A DNA stretch of 64,000 nucleotides, taken from positions 2,604,001 to 2,668,000 of the forward strand of contig OY970171.1 of NCBI GenBank assembly GCA_963707575.1, written 5' to 3'. Position numbers and translations under genes: made by a program. The notes beneath the pieces were generated by a model. The model worked only from the letters and a program-made list of their open reading frames with translations, was not told the origin of the DNA and searched no databases. Position 1 is the stretch's first letter, and every line of letters starts with the position of its first letter. The stretch is from Gaiellasilicea sp963707575. Lineage in GTDB: Bacteria > Actinomycetota > Thermoleophilia > Gaiellales > Gaiellaceae. Shown piece by piece: positions 40,925 through 50,117 of the stretch.

Positions 40925-42424
40925 TCAGACGAGCTCGCGGGCGCACGCCAGCAGCGCCGCCTCGGCAGCCGTCTCGCGCTCCCGTGCGGCCTCGCTCCAC
41001 GACTCGTTCGCCGTCAGGGTCGCATCGAGCCCCGCGAGCATCGCGCCCATCGCCGTTTCCGACGAGGAGCCGATCTGCAGGCGGGCTGCAGCGCACGCTG
41101 CAGGATCGAGCGCCGCACGCAGCGTCGTCTCGTCGAGCTCGACCGGCGCCCCGATCGCGGCCTCCGCAGCCGCAGAAAGGCGCGCCGGCGTCAGCGCCGA
41201 CGGAGGCTCTCCCGCCTCGACGAGGTCGCGGACGGCCCGTCCGACGACCTTGTGCGCGCTGCGGTAGTCGAGGCCGCCCTCGAGCGCGAGGACATCGGCA
41301 ACGTCGGCCGCCGTGACGAAGCTCTCGCGTGCGACCTGCTCGAAGCGCGCCTTCCGCAACTCGATCCCGCTCAGGACGGACGCCGTGAGCCGCGCGATTG
41401 CGACCGCGTCGTCGAGCGCTCGTGGGACCGTGCCGTTCAGGAGGTGGAAGTGATCCGTACGAGCCGACCCGGTGTGGAGGGTCGCGAGTGCAGCGGCCAG
41501 GTCGCCGGCAGCCTGGCCGGCCTGTGTCCGGATCGCGGCGAGGGCGTACGGGTTCTTCTTCTGCGGCATCAGCGCGCTCGCCCGGCTGTGAGCGTCGCCG
41601 AGCTCCACGAGCCCGAACTCCTGGCTGGCGTAGATCTCGAAGTCCTGGCCAAGCTGGCTCTGGTGCGTGGCCGCGATCGCCAGGGTCGCGAGGAGCTCGA
41701 CGTAGACATCCGCCTGCCACGCCGCGTCCTTGGCATGCTCGATGATGCCGTCGCAGCCGAGCAGCTCGGCGAGCCGCGTTCGATCGAGCGCCCAGCGCGA
41801 GCCTGCACTGCCACCGGCGCCGGCGACGCTCGCTCCGAGTGCCGCGTACGACGCGCGCACGCGATCGGCATCCCGCAGCGCAGGATAGGCGTACGTCAGA
41901 AGCAGGTGCCCGACGGTGGTGGGCTGGGCAGGTTGCAGGTAGGTGTAGTCGGTCGCGAGCGCGTCGCGGGTCGCGCGGGCGTGTCGCGCGAGCGCCGCGG
42001 CCTGGTCGGTGAGCGCGTCGTGCAGCTCCCGCGCAGCTCGACGCGCAGTCAGGCGGAGCCCGACGCGAAAGGCCTCGCGGCGTGGACGCCCCGCGCTCAG
42101 CCATCCCGCCGCCGTGTTGCCCACCCGCCGCTCGAGCTCGGCCTCGCGGGCGTTGAAGGCGTCGCCGAGGGACGGGTCCCACGGGAACTCGTCGCCGGGA
42201 ATCGCGTGCAGCTCGAGCAACCCCCGCACGAGTGCCCGCGCGTCGTCGCCGGCCAGGTCGCCGCCCTCGACCAGGGCGACTGCATGCGCAAGATCCGCGA
42301 GCGACAGGCCGTGGGCGAGCCGCGGGCCGTGTGCGCTCTCCGCGGCGTAGGCGGCCGCCACCAGCTCGCCTGCGGCACCGCCCCGCAACCGACCGCCGCG
42401 GCCGAGCTCCTCCGTGTCCGTCAT
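40925..42424 (-). CDS. Argininosuccinate lyase-family protein
   Basis: 499 residues from ATG 42424. Fumarase/aspartase superfamily: TDYTYLQPAQPTTVGHLLLT (TYLQPAQP motif), catalytic loop HSRASALMPQKKNPYALAAI (SSxMPxKxN pattern with the first Ser present as S-R-A-S), and FVTAADVADVLALEGGLDYR. The fold and size fit ArgH, which splits argininosuccinate to arginine and fumarate. No argG neighbours it and several positions differ from standard ArgH, so a different substrate is possible. Confidence 0.8.
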   Translation of the reverse strand: MTDTEELGRGGRLRGGAAGELVAAAYAAESAHGPRLAHGLSLADLAHAVALVEGGDLAGDDARALVRGLLELHAIPGDEFPWDPSLGDAFNAREAELERRVGNTAAGWLSAGRPRREAFRVGLRLTARRAARELHDALTDQAAALARHARATRDALATDYTYLQPAQPTTVGHLLLTYAYPALRDADRVRASYAALGASVAGAGGSAGSRWALDRTRLAELLGCDGIIEHAKDAAWQADVYVELLATLAIAATHQSQLGQDFEIYASQEFGLVELGDAHSRASALMPQKKNPYALAAIRTQAGQAAGDLAAALATLHTGSARTDHFHLLNGTVPRALDDAVAIARLTASVLSGIELRKARFEQVARESFVTAADVADVLALEGGLDYRSAHKVVGRAVRDLVEAGEPPSALTPARLSAAAEAAIGAPVELDETTLRAALDPAACAAARLQIGSSSETAMGAMLAGLDATLTANESWSEAARERETAAEAALLACARELV

Positions 42425-42455
42425 GACCCGGAGCCTAACCGTCGACAAGTTGAGC

Positions 42456-43313
42456 TCACCCGAGCGGATGCTGCCGAACCAGGATCTCGCGACCGTCACT
42501 CAGCCACTTCCGTGCGCGGTCGACGTTCGGGCCTGCCGGTGCGAGTGAGAGCGTCTCGAGCTGAAGCTCGATCATGATGAGCAGGGCACGGCGAGGATCG
42601 GGCTCCGTCAGGGCCTCCTCGATGCGCTCGGCCATGCGCTCAGGCTTGTCGTTCAGTGCGGCGACCCGATCCTCCAGCCGTTTCAACGTCGGCTGCCAGA
42701 CTCGGTTCAACGCGAACACGATGCGAGCGACGCGGGTGGCATCGTCGACCATCCACTCCAGCAGCGCGAGGCGTTCCCCCGGCCGCAGGAGCGTCAGGAG
42801 ACCTGCGGCGTGGAACCCGCCCCACTTGAGGGCAGCGTCCTCGATTCGAGCGTCGGCGAGCTCGTCGGGATAGTGGCGAAGGCGGTCCTGCCACCCTGCC
42901 AGCAGGCCCGAGGTCCGCAGGGCGACGCCGTATGCGATCGCATCGGCAGTCCCGGAGAGATCGCCCGTGAAGACGGCGTCGATCGCGCTCTCGGCGTGTG
43001 CACGCGACCACCAGATCAGCTCGATCGGTGCGTCGTCGCAGTAGCCCGAGACACGCTTCGTCGGCCCACCCTGCTGTCCCCACGTCCCGAGACTCGTGAG
43101 CCCGCAGCTCGCAGCGAGCGAGAAGCACTCGTCCAGGTCGAGCTCATCCTCCGTCACCAACAGCATCTCGATGTCGGAGATCTCGTCCGCGACCCCGCGG
43201 GACACACTCCCGGTGAGCACTACCTCCGCGACGGTCGTCGGCAGCGCCTCCGCGATTGCCTGCGCGATCGAGCGCAACTCGACGGTCCGCGCGGTCGCCG
43301 TCACACGTGCCAC
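42456..43313 (-). CDS. Nucleotidyltransferase-domain protein (MNT/Pol-beta-like)
   Basis: 285 residues. The N-terminal nucleotidyltransferase signature VVLTGSVSRGVADEISDIEM (GSxxRG...DIE) keeps the two carboxylates. A long helical C-terminal domain (GFHAAGLLTLLRPGERLALL) resembles aminoglycoside adenylyltransferase-like and DUF4037-like proteins. The GTG overlaps the stop of the upstream MBL gene (TAGTG). Substrate unknown. Confidence 0.78.
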   Translation of the reverse strand: MARVTATARTVELRSIAQAIAEALPTTVAEVVLTGSVSRGVADEISDIEMLLVTEDELDLDECFSLAASCGLTSLGTWGQQGGPTKRVSGYCDDAPIELIWWSRAHAESAIDAVFTGDLSGTADAIAYGVALRTSGLLAGWQDRLRHYPDELADARIEDAALKWGGFHAAGLLTLLRPGERLALLEWMVDDATRVARIVFALNRVWQPTLKRLEDRVAALNDKPERMAERIEEALTEPDPRRALLIMIELQLETLSLAPAGPNVDRARKWLSDGREILVRQHPLG

Positions 43314-43981
43314 TAGGAAGGGGACAAGGCGCGTTCGAGGGCGGCCCGATCGGTCGGTCCGCCGTGCGTCGCGAGGACGTGCTCCACTGGCAGTGCGAGG
43401 AGCGGGCGCAGCCCCACGGCGATCTGCTCGCGCGTCACGCCGGGGCGGAGCCACCCCTCATTGATCTCGAGGCCCTGGCCGAAGTCGACGAGCGCGTCGC
43501 CCGAGATCACCGCACGCTGGCTCTCGATCCAGAGCACGGTGTCGTTCGCCTTGTGCCCGCGGAACACGTCGGCGCCGAACGGCAGCCGGTCGCCGGGGGC
43601 GTACGGGCGCGCCTCGCCTTTCCCCTCGCGGAGGAGCCAAACGACGTCGGGACTGCCGTCGCCGGCCTGCTCGGCGGTGAGGCCGTAGGTGTCCATGAGG
43701 TCCTGCGCGCTGTCGGGCAGCGGCGTGTAGACCGGCACGCCGAGCCGCTGGACGAGGCTCTCCGCGTCGCGTTCGTGCCACGGCGCGGTGAGCACGATCG
43801 CCGTCTCGCGGTCGGCCGCGAGCTCCCCGAGCTCGCTCGGCACGGCCAGCGGGTCGAAGAGCAGCAGTCGCTCGCCGTCGTCGATCGCGTAGGACGACAC
43901 GTTCTGGCCCCACGGCTCGGTCGGCTCCCACGCCGGGTGCGGTGCCTCCCAGTGCCACAGACCCCGACGCAACTCGCGCAC
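43313..43981 (-). CDS. MBL-fold hydrolase (degenerate metal site)
   Basis: 222 residues, GTG start. Overall metallo-beta-lactamase order: NVSSYAIDDGERLLLFDPLA, IVLTAPWHERDAESLV where the HxHxDH motif is reduced to WHERDAES (one His, one Asp), FRGHKANDTVLWIESQRAVI, SGDALVDFG, and VEHVLATHGGP. It resembles small uncharacterised MBL proteins of Actinobacteria. Coupled to the nucleotidyltransferase downstream. Confidence 0.78.
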   Translation of the reverse strand: MRELRRGLWHWEAPHPAWEPTEPWGQNVSSYAIDDGERLLLFDPLAVPSELGELAADRETAIVLTAPWHERDAESLVQRLGVPVYTPLPDSAQDLMDTYGLTAEQAGDGSPDVVWLLREGKGEARPYAPGDRLPFGADVFRGHKANDTVLWIESQRAVISGDALVDFGQGLEINEGWLRPGVTREQIAVGLRPLLALPVEHVLATHGGPTDRAALERALSPS

Positions 43982-44037
43982 GAGGCGATGCTACTGAACG
44001 CTCCGCACCCGATGCACGGTCAAGCTAGGAGGAGCTG

Positions 44038-44904
44038 ATGCCAAGGATGCACATCGACGAGCTCGAGATCGACCACACGCTCGTTCGTCGGCTCCTCGAC
44101 GAGCAGTTCCCGGATTGGGCCGGCCTGCCGCTCCGCCTGGTCGAGCCCGCCGGCACCGTCAACGCGATCTTCCGTCTCGGGGACGAGCTCTCGGTGCGGC
44201 TCGCGCGACGGGACGGGCCGACAGAGCCAGGCGGCAAGGAGGTCGACTGGCTGCCGAGGCTGGCTCCGATGCTGCCCGTCGAGATCCCCGTCCCGGTCGC
44301 GCAGGGTTACCCGACGGGCGACTACCCGTGGTTCTGGGACATCCAGACGTGGGTCGACGGCGAGACGGTGCCGGTCGAGGAGGTCGATGCGATCCAGGCG
44401 GCGCGCGACCTCGCGGCGCTGATCCGCGGGTTGCAGCAGGTGAGTCCGGCGGGCGCGCCGGAGGGACGCGGCATCCCATTGGCCGAACGGGACGAGGACA
44501 TCCGGTACTGGTTGGCGCGGTTCGAAGGCGACCCTGCGGTGGTGGCGGAGTGGGAGCGTGCGCTCGCCGCCCCACCCTGGGGCGGCGCACCCGTGTGGCA
44601 CCACGGCGACCTCGACGCACGCAACTGGCTCGTCCGCGGCGGCCGGATCAGCGGGGTGATCGACTGGGGCGAAATGGGCGTCGGCGATCCGGCGTGCGAC
44701 GTGATGGTTGCCTGGAAGCTGCATTCGCCGGAGGCGCGCGATGCGTTTCGCGAGGCGCTGCCGACGGACGACGCGACGTGGGAGCGGGCCCGGGGTTGGG
44801 TGCTGTCGCAGGCGGTCTCTGCGCTCGCGTACTACACCCCGGAGAACAACCCGACCCTCTACAGCGAAGCGGACGCCTGGCTCGACCTGGTGCTGTCGGG
44901 TTGA
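44038..44904 (+). CDS. Aminoglycoside phosphotransferase-family kinase
   Basis: 288 residues; ATG 44038 after AGGAGG. APH/choline kinase-like: nucleotide lobe AGTVNAIFRLGDELSVRLAR, catalytic loop VWHHGDLDARNWLVRGGRIS (HxDxxxxN) and IDWGEMGVGDPACDVMVAWK (DxD metal site). Complete catalytic set. Most such environmental proteins are not drug-resistance enzymes; the substrate is unknown. Confidence 0.9.
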   Translation: MPRMHIDELEIDHTLVRRLLDEQFPDWAGLPLRLVEPAGTVNAIFRLGDELSVRLARRDGPTEPGGKEVDWLPRLAPMLPVEIPVPVAQGYPTGDYPWFWDIQTWVDGETVPVEEVDAIQAARDLAALIRGLQQVSPAGAPEGRGIPLAERDEDIRYWLARFEGDPAVVAEWERALAAPPWGGAPVWHHGDLDARNWLVRGGRISGVIDWGEMGVGDPACDVMVAWKLHSPEARDAFREALPTDDATWERARGWVLSQAVSALAYYTPENNPTLYSEADAWLDLVLSG

Positions 44905-44910
44905 AAGCGC

Positions 44911-46251
44911 TCAGCTGAAGCCGAACAGCGGTGGGAGGAAGACCACCACCGTGGCGGCCCACAGGGCGAAGACGGGTAGGTAGGTAGTCTGCCAGCGTTC
45001 GAGCCGGTGGAGCCGGCTGCGCCCCTTGAGGAAGCGTGCGGCGAGCCAGGCGGCCCCCGCCAGGTTCACGAGGAGCACGAGGTTGAGGCCGAGCGCTGCC
45101 GTTCGGTTCGGGCTGAACCCGAGGTCGCCGATCCGAGCGACCATCGCGCCGAGCACCATCACGTCGAGGACGAGGGCGCTGACGACGGCGACCAGCTGGA
45201 TGCCGTCCATCCAGCCCGGCGACTCCGACGGGTCCCGCGCGGACATCCCGTACAGGACGAGCGCGAGGACGACCACCAGCAGCGCGTCGAAGACGCTGAC
45301 GAGGTCGCGGTCGAAGGCGTCGCCGAGCCCGGTCACGGCGTAGACGACGGCAGCGCCGGCCAGCATCACGGCGAACAGCGGCGTGAAGAGCATCGTCAGC
45401 ACCGGAGCCATGTTCTCCACGACCCGTTGCTTCGACTCCACGAGCCACGCCGACACGATCACGGCGCCCGCCGCTCCCGACGGCACGACCCACGCTCCGA
45501 TCTGGTCGACGTCGATACCCGTGGGTTCGAGGATGAGCGCGGTCAAGCCCATGAGCACACCGCCCCCGAGCGCGATCAGCACGTAGTAGATGAACCATTC
45601 CCCCGTGAAGCGGACGAAGTCCATCCGCCGCTGGTGCGACCGGATCGTGGCGCCCATGTACGGGTAGGCGACGGCGAACCAGAGCACGACGGGCAGATGG
45701 AGCGCGACCAGGGCCTCGGTGGCGGAGTCCGCGTCCCACGGGTAGAGGTTGATCACGAGCGCGGCGAGCACGAACGGCACCGCCGTCAGCACCCACCCCC
45801 GGGTGTCGAGCTGCCGTCGGTGGGCGAAGTACCCGGCCAGGAACGGCAGCACGAGGAGACCGGCGTTCCGGAAGAGCCAGTTCGGTTCCTCGTCGGGGAA
45901 GTCGGCGGCGAGGCGTGCAACCTGGACGGCGACGGCCGCGGCCACGGCGAACGCGAGCGTCTCGAGCCAGCCGGTGGGCCGGCGCGACGGCTCGTCGTCG
46001 CCTCCGACGAGGAGCTGTTTCCAGAGCCGGCCGCTGTGCTCGCGCGCGAACTCCCGGGAGAGGCCGTCGACGTCGCCCAGCCGTTTCACGGCGATCAGGA
46101 ACCCCTCATCGGCCGTGAGGCCGGCCGCGTTCAGCTCGGCGATCTCGTGGCGAAGATGATCCTCCAGCTCATCGAGGTCGTGACCGTTGATGCCCGGGGC
46201 GCTCGCGAGGTAGGCCCGCCACTCTGCGATCTGTGACTCCACGCTCTCCAT
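44911..46251 (-). CDS. Permease-prefix-domain membrane protein
   Basis: 446 residues from ATG 46251, which overlaps the PadR stop (TGATG). The N-terminal 70 residues (IAEWRAYLASAPGINGHDLD, ELEDHLRHEIAELNAAGL, FLIAVKRLGDVDGLSREFAR) are the permease-prefix helix bundle found before ABC permeases and in PadR-linked membrane proteins. About ten membrane helices follow, without ABC motifs. PadR-coupled proteins of this type are probably stress-responsive envelope proteins. Confidence 0.82.
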   Translation of the reverse strand: MESVESQIAEWRAYLASAPGINGHDLDELEDHLRHEIAELNAAGLTADEGFLIAVKRLGDVDGLSREFAREHSGRLWKQLLVGGDDEPSRRPTGWLETLAFAVAAAVAVQVARLAADFPDEEPNWLFRNAGLLVLPFLAGYFAHRRQLDTRGWVLTAVPFVLAALVINLYPWDADSATEALVALHLPVVLWFAVAYPYMGATIRSHQRRMDFVRFTGEWFIYYVLIALGGGVLMGLTALILEPTGIDVDQIGAWVVPSGAAGAVIVSAWLVESKQRVVENMAPVLTMLFTPLFAVMLAGAAVVYAVTGLGDAFDRDLVSVFDALLVVVLALVLYGMSARDPSESPGWMDGIQLVAVVSALVLDVMVLGAMVARIGDLGFSPNRTAALGLNLVLLVNLAGAAWLAARFLKGRSRLHRLERWQTTYLPVFALWAATVVVFLPPLFGFS

Positions 46252-46610
46252 CACGTCTCGCCGAGAGCAGTCAGCAGCCCTACGGAGCCCGGCCACACGT
46301 CATTGAGCGCACGCGTGACCGCCAGCCATTGCCGTTGCTGGTCGGCGAGTGCGGCCCGTCCGTCATCGGTGAGCATGTAGTACTGGCGGCGCCGACCTTC
46401 AGGTGGCGTTCGCCACTCCGTCGTCACGTACCCGAGCCGACGGAGGCGGTGGAGCAGCGGATAGAGCATCCCGTCGGTCCACTGAAGCTCGCCCCCGGAG
46501 AGTGCACGGACCCGCTTCAGGATGGCGTAGCCGTAGCTCTCGTCCTCCGCCAGAAGCGCGAGCACGAGCGGCGTCGCCGAAGCCGCCACCAGGTCCTTGT
46601 CGATGTGCAT
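46251..46610 (-). CDS. PadR-family transcriptional regulator
   Basis: 119 residues: ATPLVLALLAEDESYGYAIL, LSGGELQWTDGMLYPLLHRL (recognition helix), LGYVTTEWRTPPEGRRRQYY and MLTDDGRAALADQQRQW (C-terminal dimer helix). It is coupled to the membrane protein downstream, the standard arrangement for autoregulated PadR pairs. The upstream 46.62-46.69 kb region is AT-rich and carries GTAC-ended dyads (GTACTACGCATAG ... AAGGTAC) that could be its operator. Confidence 0.9.
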   Translation of the reverse strand: MHIDKDLVAASATPLVLALLAEDESYGYAILKRVRALSGGELQWTDGMLYPLLHRLRRLGYVTTEWRTPPEGRRRQYYMLTDDGRAALADQQRQWLAVTRALNDVWPGSVGLLTALGET

Positions 46611-46705
46611 GCCCGCCTCCCTCCACAGCTCGAAGTACTACGCATAGAAGCACAAGGTACATAGATCTGCAAGGCACAACACGGAAAGGCCCGCCATGGG
46701 ACATT

Positions 46706-47548
46706 TCATGCTCGTACGGCGGTGAGGCGGCGCAGCGAGGCGCGAACCGCGCCCGGGGCCTCGACCCACACGAAATGGCCCGCACCGGCGACCACGTCGA
46801 CCCACGCGCCCGGAATCCGGTCCGCCGCGTCCGTCGAAGCGGCGAGTGGCATCGGGCTCCGAGAGCCGTGGACGAAGCCGACCGGCACGCGGATCTCCGG
46901 CAACGCCGCCTCGAGCATCGGCAGGTCCGCGAGGATCGACTGGCCCATCTGTGCCGAGCGCTCGCTCGCCATCCGCAGCTCCGGCATCGGCGGCGCCTGG
47001 TCCGGGTCCGCGAAGTACGCGGGCCAGACAAGGCGCATCTGCTCGAGCGCCAGCTCGTCGTCGGCGTCGCCCTCCGTCGTCAGGACGTCGAGCTCGCGCG
47101 CCCGGTCACGCACCTCCGCGGGCGTCCGACGGTAGATCTCCTCGTCGAACTCCGGCCAGCGCCCATCGCCCACCGACCCGAGTGGGTCGACGGCGAGCGC
47201 GCCGAACAGGCGCTCCGGCAAGGCCTCCGCGACGTGCAGGGCGAAATGCCCGCCCCACGAATGGCCCACGACCCACGCCTTGTCCCAACCGAGGGCGTCG
47301 AGCACGCGACGGGCGTCGTCCACGTCGGTCGCCACCGTGTACGGGCCTTCCGCTGCAGAGGGCGCGAGCCCTCGCTGCTGGTACCAGGCGACGTCGTTCT
47401 CCTGCGCGAGCTCGTCGGCGAGATCGCGCAGGTAGTCGAAGCCCAGCCCCGGCCCCCCATGCAGCAGGAGAACCGGCGGCCCGCTCCCGGCGCGACGGCC
47501 GACGATGCGCGGTCCGTCGTCGTGTGTCGTGAATTCCGTCCACGTCAC
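46706..47548 (-). CDS. Alpha/beta hydrolase (proline iminopeptidase-like)
   Basis: 280 residues. HGGPG oxyanion motif (VLLLHGGPGLGFDYL), nucleophile elbow VVGHSWGGHFALHVA, acid DPLGSVGDG region or a later Asp, and the His in VVAGAGHFVWVEAPG. HGGPG plus GHSWGG is the S33 proline-iminopeptidase pattern; several relatives act on other esters or amides. Confidence 0.88.
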   Translation of the reverse strand: MTWTEFTTHDDGPRIVGRRAGSGPPVLLLHGGPGLGFDYLRDLADELAQENDVAWYQQRGLAPSAAEGPYTVATDVDDARRVLDALGWDKAWVVGHSWGGHFALHVAEALPERLFGALAVDPLGSVGDGRWPEFDEEIYRRTPAEVRDRARELDVLTTEGDADDELALEQMRLVWPAYFADPDQAPPMPELRMASERSAQMGQSILADLPMLEAALPEIRVPVGFVHGSRSPMPLAASTDAADRIPGAWVDVVAGAGHFVWVEAPGAVRASLRRLTAVRA

Positions 47549-47619
47549 GGGCCGATCGTCTCACGCCGCCGCGGAGATAGCGAGAGCGCCGTCCGCCGCG
47601 GCCGCTTCACTTCGCGCTG

Positions 47620-47880
47620 ATGATCTCCAAGGAAGCACAGCGGGTGGAAGCGGCCCTGGCGGCTTTGCTGAAGGAAGAGCCTGACGCCGTTCGCACCTAC
47701 GTCGTGGAAGTGCTCGAGGAGCGCCTGTGGCGCGGAGGCGAAGACCGCTCCCGCCCGACGGGGTTCAGATTCGTGCGTGGGTCGCACGGCGGCACGTACG
47801 TCCGCGATCCGGCCGGCACCGATGTCCTTCCCGCCGGCGCTCAGCCTCCGCCCAAGCACGCCCGTCGACGCGCTGCCTGA
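47620..47880 (+). CDS. Hypothetical protein, 86 aa
   Basis: Starts MISKEAQRVEAALAALLKEE, helical at first, then Arg/Gly-rich (GEDRSRPTGFRFVRGSHGGT) and a basic Pro-rich end. Cytoplasmic. No family recognised. Convergent with the DUF2007 gene. Confidence 0.5.
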   Translation: MISKEAQRVEAALAALLKEEPDAVRTYVVEVLEERLWRGGEDRSRPTGFRFVRGSHGGTYVRDPAGTDVLPAGAQPPPKHARRRAA

Positions 47881-47886
47881 CGGCAG

Positions 47887-48111
47887 TTACGAAGCGCGTG
47901 CGTCGTCGCCGAGCAGTGCTCGTGCGGCGTCCAGATCGGATGAGTGCACGAGGATCTCGCGTGGGCCGGCGGCCGTGAACTCCTCCAGGGCCGAGTCGAT
48001 GGCCTGGGTATCGCGATAGCCGCACTCGAACCCGGCCGAGCGCAGCAGACCGCAGACGATCTCGGCCTCGGGCTCGTCGGAGACCACCTTCAGCACGACC
48101 GCATCCTCCAT
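47887..48111 (-). CDS. DUF2007-like small signalling protein
   Basis: 74 residues, ATG 48111: VVLKVVSDEPEAEIVCGLLR, SAGFECGYRDTQAI, and REILVHSSDLDAARALLGD. This matches the small DUF2007 fold (a proposed signal-transducing domain). Follows the dehydrogenase gene by 22 bp on the same strand. Confidence 0.75.
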   Translation of the reverse strand: MEDAVVLKVVSDEPEAEIVCGLLRSAGFECGYRDTQAIDSALEEFTAAGPREILVHSSDLDAARALLGDDARAS

Positions 48112-48133
48112 CGCCGCAGCGTACACCGGGCCT

Positions 48134-49195
48134 TCACCCCTCGAGCACGAGGGTGGCTTTGACCCCTCTGTAGTCGAACGCCTCGGCGAACCGGTCGAGC
48201 GGGACGCGCAGGCCGACGAACTCCGGCAGCACATCGGGCCAGCGCTCCCGGGCTCGATCGAGAGAGTCGACGGCGGCGAGCCAGTCGACCCGGTTCGCGT
48301 TCACGCTGCCGAAGACGACACGGTTCTCGAGGATCGTGTCGACGCCGATAACGCGGCCTTCGAGCTCGACCGTTCGCCGACGCGGGTCGAGCCCAAGGAG
48401 GCAGGCGACGCCGCTTCGGCGCAGCATCCCGATGCTGTCCGCCATCACCTGCGCGTCTCCCGTCGCCTCGACGACCAGGTCGAACCCGCCCACCTCCTCC
48501 CGAAGCGCCGCCAGTGGTTCCGTCTCCGTCGAGACGTACCGGGCTCCGGAGATCGTGACCAGCCGGGCCCGCGGATCGTCGGCTGGGCCACGCGCCGCCG
48601 TCCAGACGTCCAGCCCGCCGAGGCGGAGGAGGTAGGTCGAGAGCATGCCGATCGCGCCCGCACCGATCACGAGCGCTCGCTGGAGCGCCCACGGCTGGCG
48701 GTCGCCGATCGCGCGTGCGTGCCGGATCGCCCGCTCGCAGATCGACGTCGGCTCGACCAGCACGCCGAGCCGGCCGAGCGAGCCCGGGACTCTGATCAGC
48801 TGCGTCGAGTCTTCCGCGACGAGCTCCCGCGCAAAGCCGTGCAGGCGCGTGATGCCGCGCTCGCTGTAGTCGCCCGTGAGGCAGGAGTCGGGAGCGCCCT
48901 CTCCGCAGGCAAGGCAGTGCTCGCAGGAGCGGCGCACGATCGCCGTCACGAGCTCGCCGCGCGTGAAGCCGAGCCCATCGCGGTCGACGACGCCGAGGAA
49001 CTCGTGGCCGAGCACCAGCACGTCGTCACCCTCCGGCGCCACGCCGAAGAGGCCCTCGGAGATCTCCCGGTCGGTGCCGCAGACGCCGACCTCCAGCGTC
49101 CGGACTGCCACCTCGCCGTCCCGCTGGGGCGGTTGGGGAACGTCGGTGACGCGCGTGCTGTGCGCCTCGCCGGGCCGGACGACGAGTGCCTGCAT
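48134..49195 (-). CDS. gdh: Glucose 1-dehydrogenase-like zinc-dependent alcohol dehydrogenase
   Basis: 353 residues. Zinc MDR family: catalytic site VGVCGTDREISEG and VLVLGHEFLGVV, structural zinc CEHCLACGEGAPDSC, Rossmann motif ALVIGAGAIGMLSTYL. LHGFARELVAEDS and the spacing fit archaeal-type glucose/galactose dehydrogenases. Converts an aldose to its 1,5-lactone with NAD(P)+. The divergent lactonase and nearby IlvD-type dehydratase fit non-phosphorylative sugar breakdown. The symbol is given on family similarity only. Confidence 0.85.
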   Translation of the reverse strand: MQALVVRPGEAHSTRVTDVPQPPQRDGEVAVRTLEVGVCGTDREISEGLFGVAPEGDDVLVLGHEFLGVVDRDGLGFTRGELVTAIVRRSCEHCLACGEGAPDSCLTGDYSERGITRLHGFARELVAEDSTQLIRVPGSLGRLGVLVEPTSICERAIRHARAIGDRQPWALQRALVIGAGAIGMLSTYLLRLGGLDVWTAARGPADDPRARLVTISGARYVSTETEPLAALREEVGGFDLVVEATGDAQVMADSIGMLRRSGVACLLGLDPRRRTVELEGRVIGVDTILENRVVFGSVNANRVDWLAAVDSLDRARERWPDVLPEFVGLRVPLDRFAEAFDYRGVKATLVLEG

Positions 49196-49251
49196 CAGGC
49201 GGACGCCTCCGGCTCGCGCATCGGCGCCCCCATCCATGCGAGCCTCCCCGC

Positions 49252-50112
49252 GTGGAGGTTGCGATCCGCGCCGAGGCGAAGCTGGGGGAGGGGCCGCGCT
49301 GGGACGCGGCGGCGCGGCGGCTGCTCTGGGTCGACATCGAGGCGGGCGCCCTGCACCTCTTCGATCCTTCGCGCGACGACGATCGGGCGATTCCACTCGG
49401 CAATCGGGTCGGCGCCGCCGCGCCGACGGAGGCCGGCGGCGTCCTCGTCGCACTGGCCGACCGACTCGCCGTAGTCGACCTCGACGACGAGTCCGTCCGT
49501 ACCTTGGTCACGATCCCGCACGGCGACGGAATGCGGTTGAACGACGGCGCCTGCGACCCCGCGGGGCGGTTCTGGGTCGGCAGCATGGCCCTCGACTACG
49601 CCACCGGCGCGGGCGCGCTCTACCGCTATTCGCGCGCCGATGGCCTCGAGCGCGTGCTCGATGCAGTGACGCTCTCGAACGGGCTCGGCTGGTCTCCCGA
49701 CGGCGGAACCATGTACTACGTCGACTCGATGACCTACCGTGTCGACCGGTTCGACTTCGACCCATCCACCGGCGCCGTCTCGGACCGTCGGCCCTTCGTC
49801 GCGATCGAGCGCGGAGCGGGAATCCCGGACGGGCTCGCAATCGACCACGAGGGCGGGATCTGGGTGGCCCTCTGGGGCCGTGGCGCGCTCCGCCGCTACT
49901 CGCCGGACGGCGAGCTGGAGCGCGTGCTTGCCGTTCCCACCGACAACGTCACGGCGTGCTGCTTCGGCGGCGATGACGGCCGTTCGCTCTACGTCACGAC
50001 GGCCTCGGTTGATCTGGACGTGGACCGGCGACGGCGCCAGCCGCTGGCGGGCAGCGTCTTCGTCACCGAGGTGGATGTCTCGGGGCCGCCCGCGCAGCCG
50101 TTCGCCGGTTGA
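49252..50112 (+). CDS. SMP-30/gluconolactonase family protein
   Basis: 286 residues, GTG start, no signal peptide. Propeller motifs: AEAKLGEGPRWDAAARRLLW (Glu ligand), DGMRLNDGACDPAGRFWVGS (Asn ligand), LSNGLGWSPDGGTMYYVDSM (Asn, Asp ligands) and GIPDGLAIDHEGGIWVALWG. Complete SMP-30 metal set, so it should hydrolyse sugar lactones in the cytoplasm. Divergent from the glucose dehydrogenase, whose lactone product it could open. Confidence 0.88.
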   Translation: MEVAIRAEAKLGEGPRWDAAARRLLWVDIEAGALHLFDPSRDDDRAIPLGNRVGAAAPTEAGGVLVALADRLAVVDLDDESVRTLVTIPHGDGMRLNDGACDPAGRFWVGSMALDYATGAGALYRYSRADGLERVLDAVTLSNGLGWSPDGGTMYYVDSMTYRVDRFDFDPSTGAVSDRRPFVAIERGAGIPDGLAIDHEGGIWVALWGRGALRRYSPDGELERVLAVPTDNVTACCFGGDDGRSLYVTTASVDLDVDRRRRQPLAGSVFVTEVDVSGPPAQPFAG

Positions 50113-50117
50113 GACGT

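Noticed and set aside
44038..44904. Aminoglycoside-resistance gene
   Set aside because: Only superfamily motifs are visible; there is no resistance-type neighbourhood or mobile context.
46611..46705. Clear sigma-A promoter for padR
   Set aside because: AT-rich and dyad-containing, but the hexamers are poor matches, so no promoter is called.
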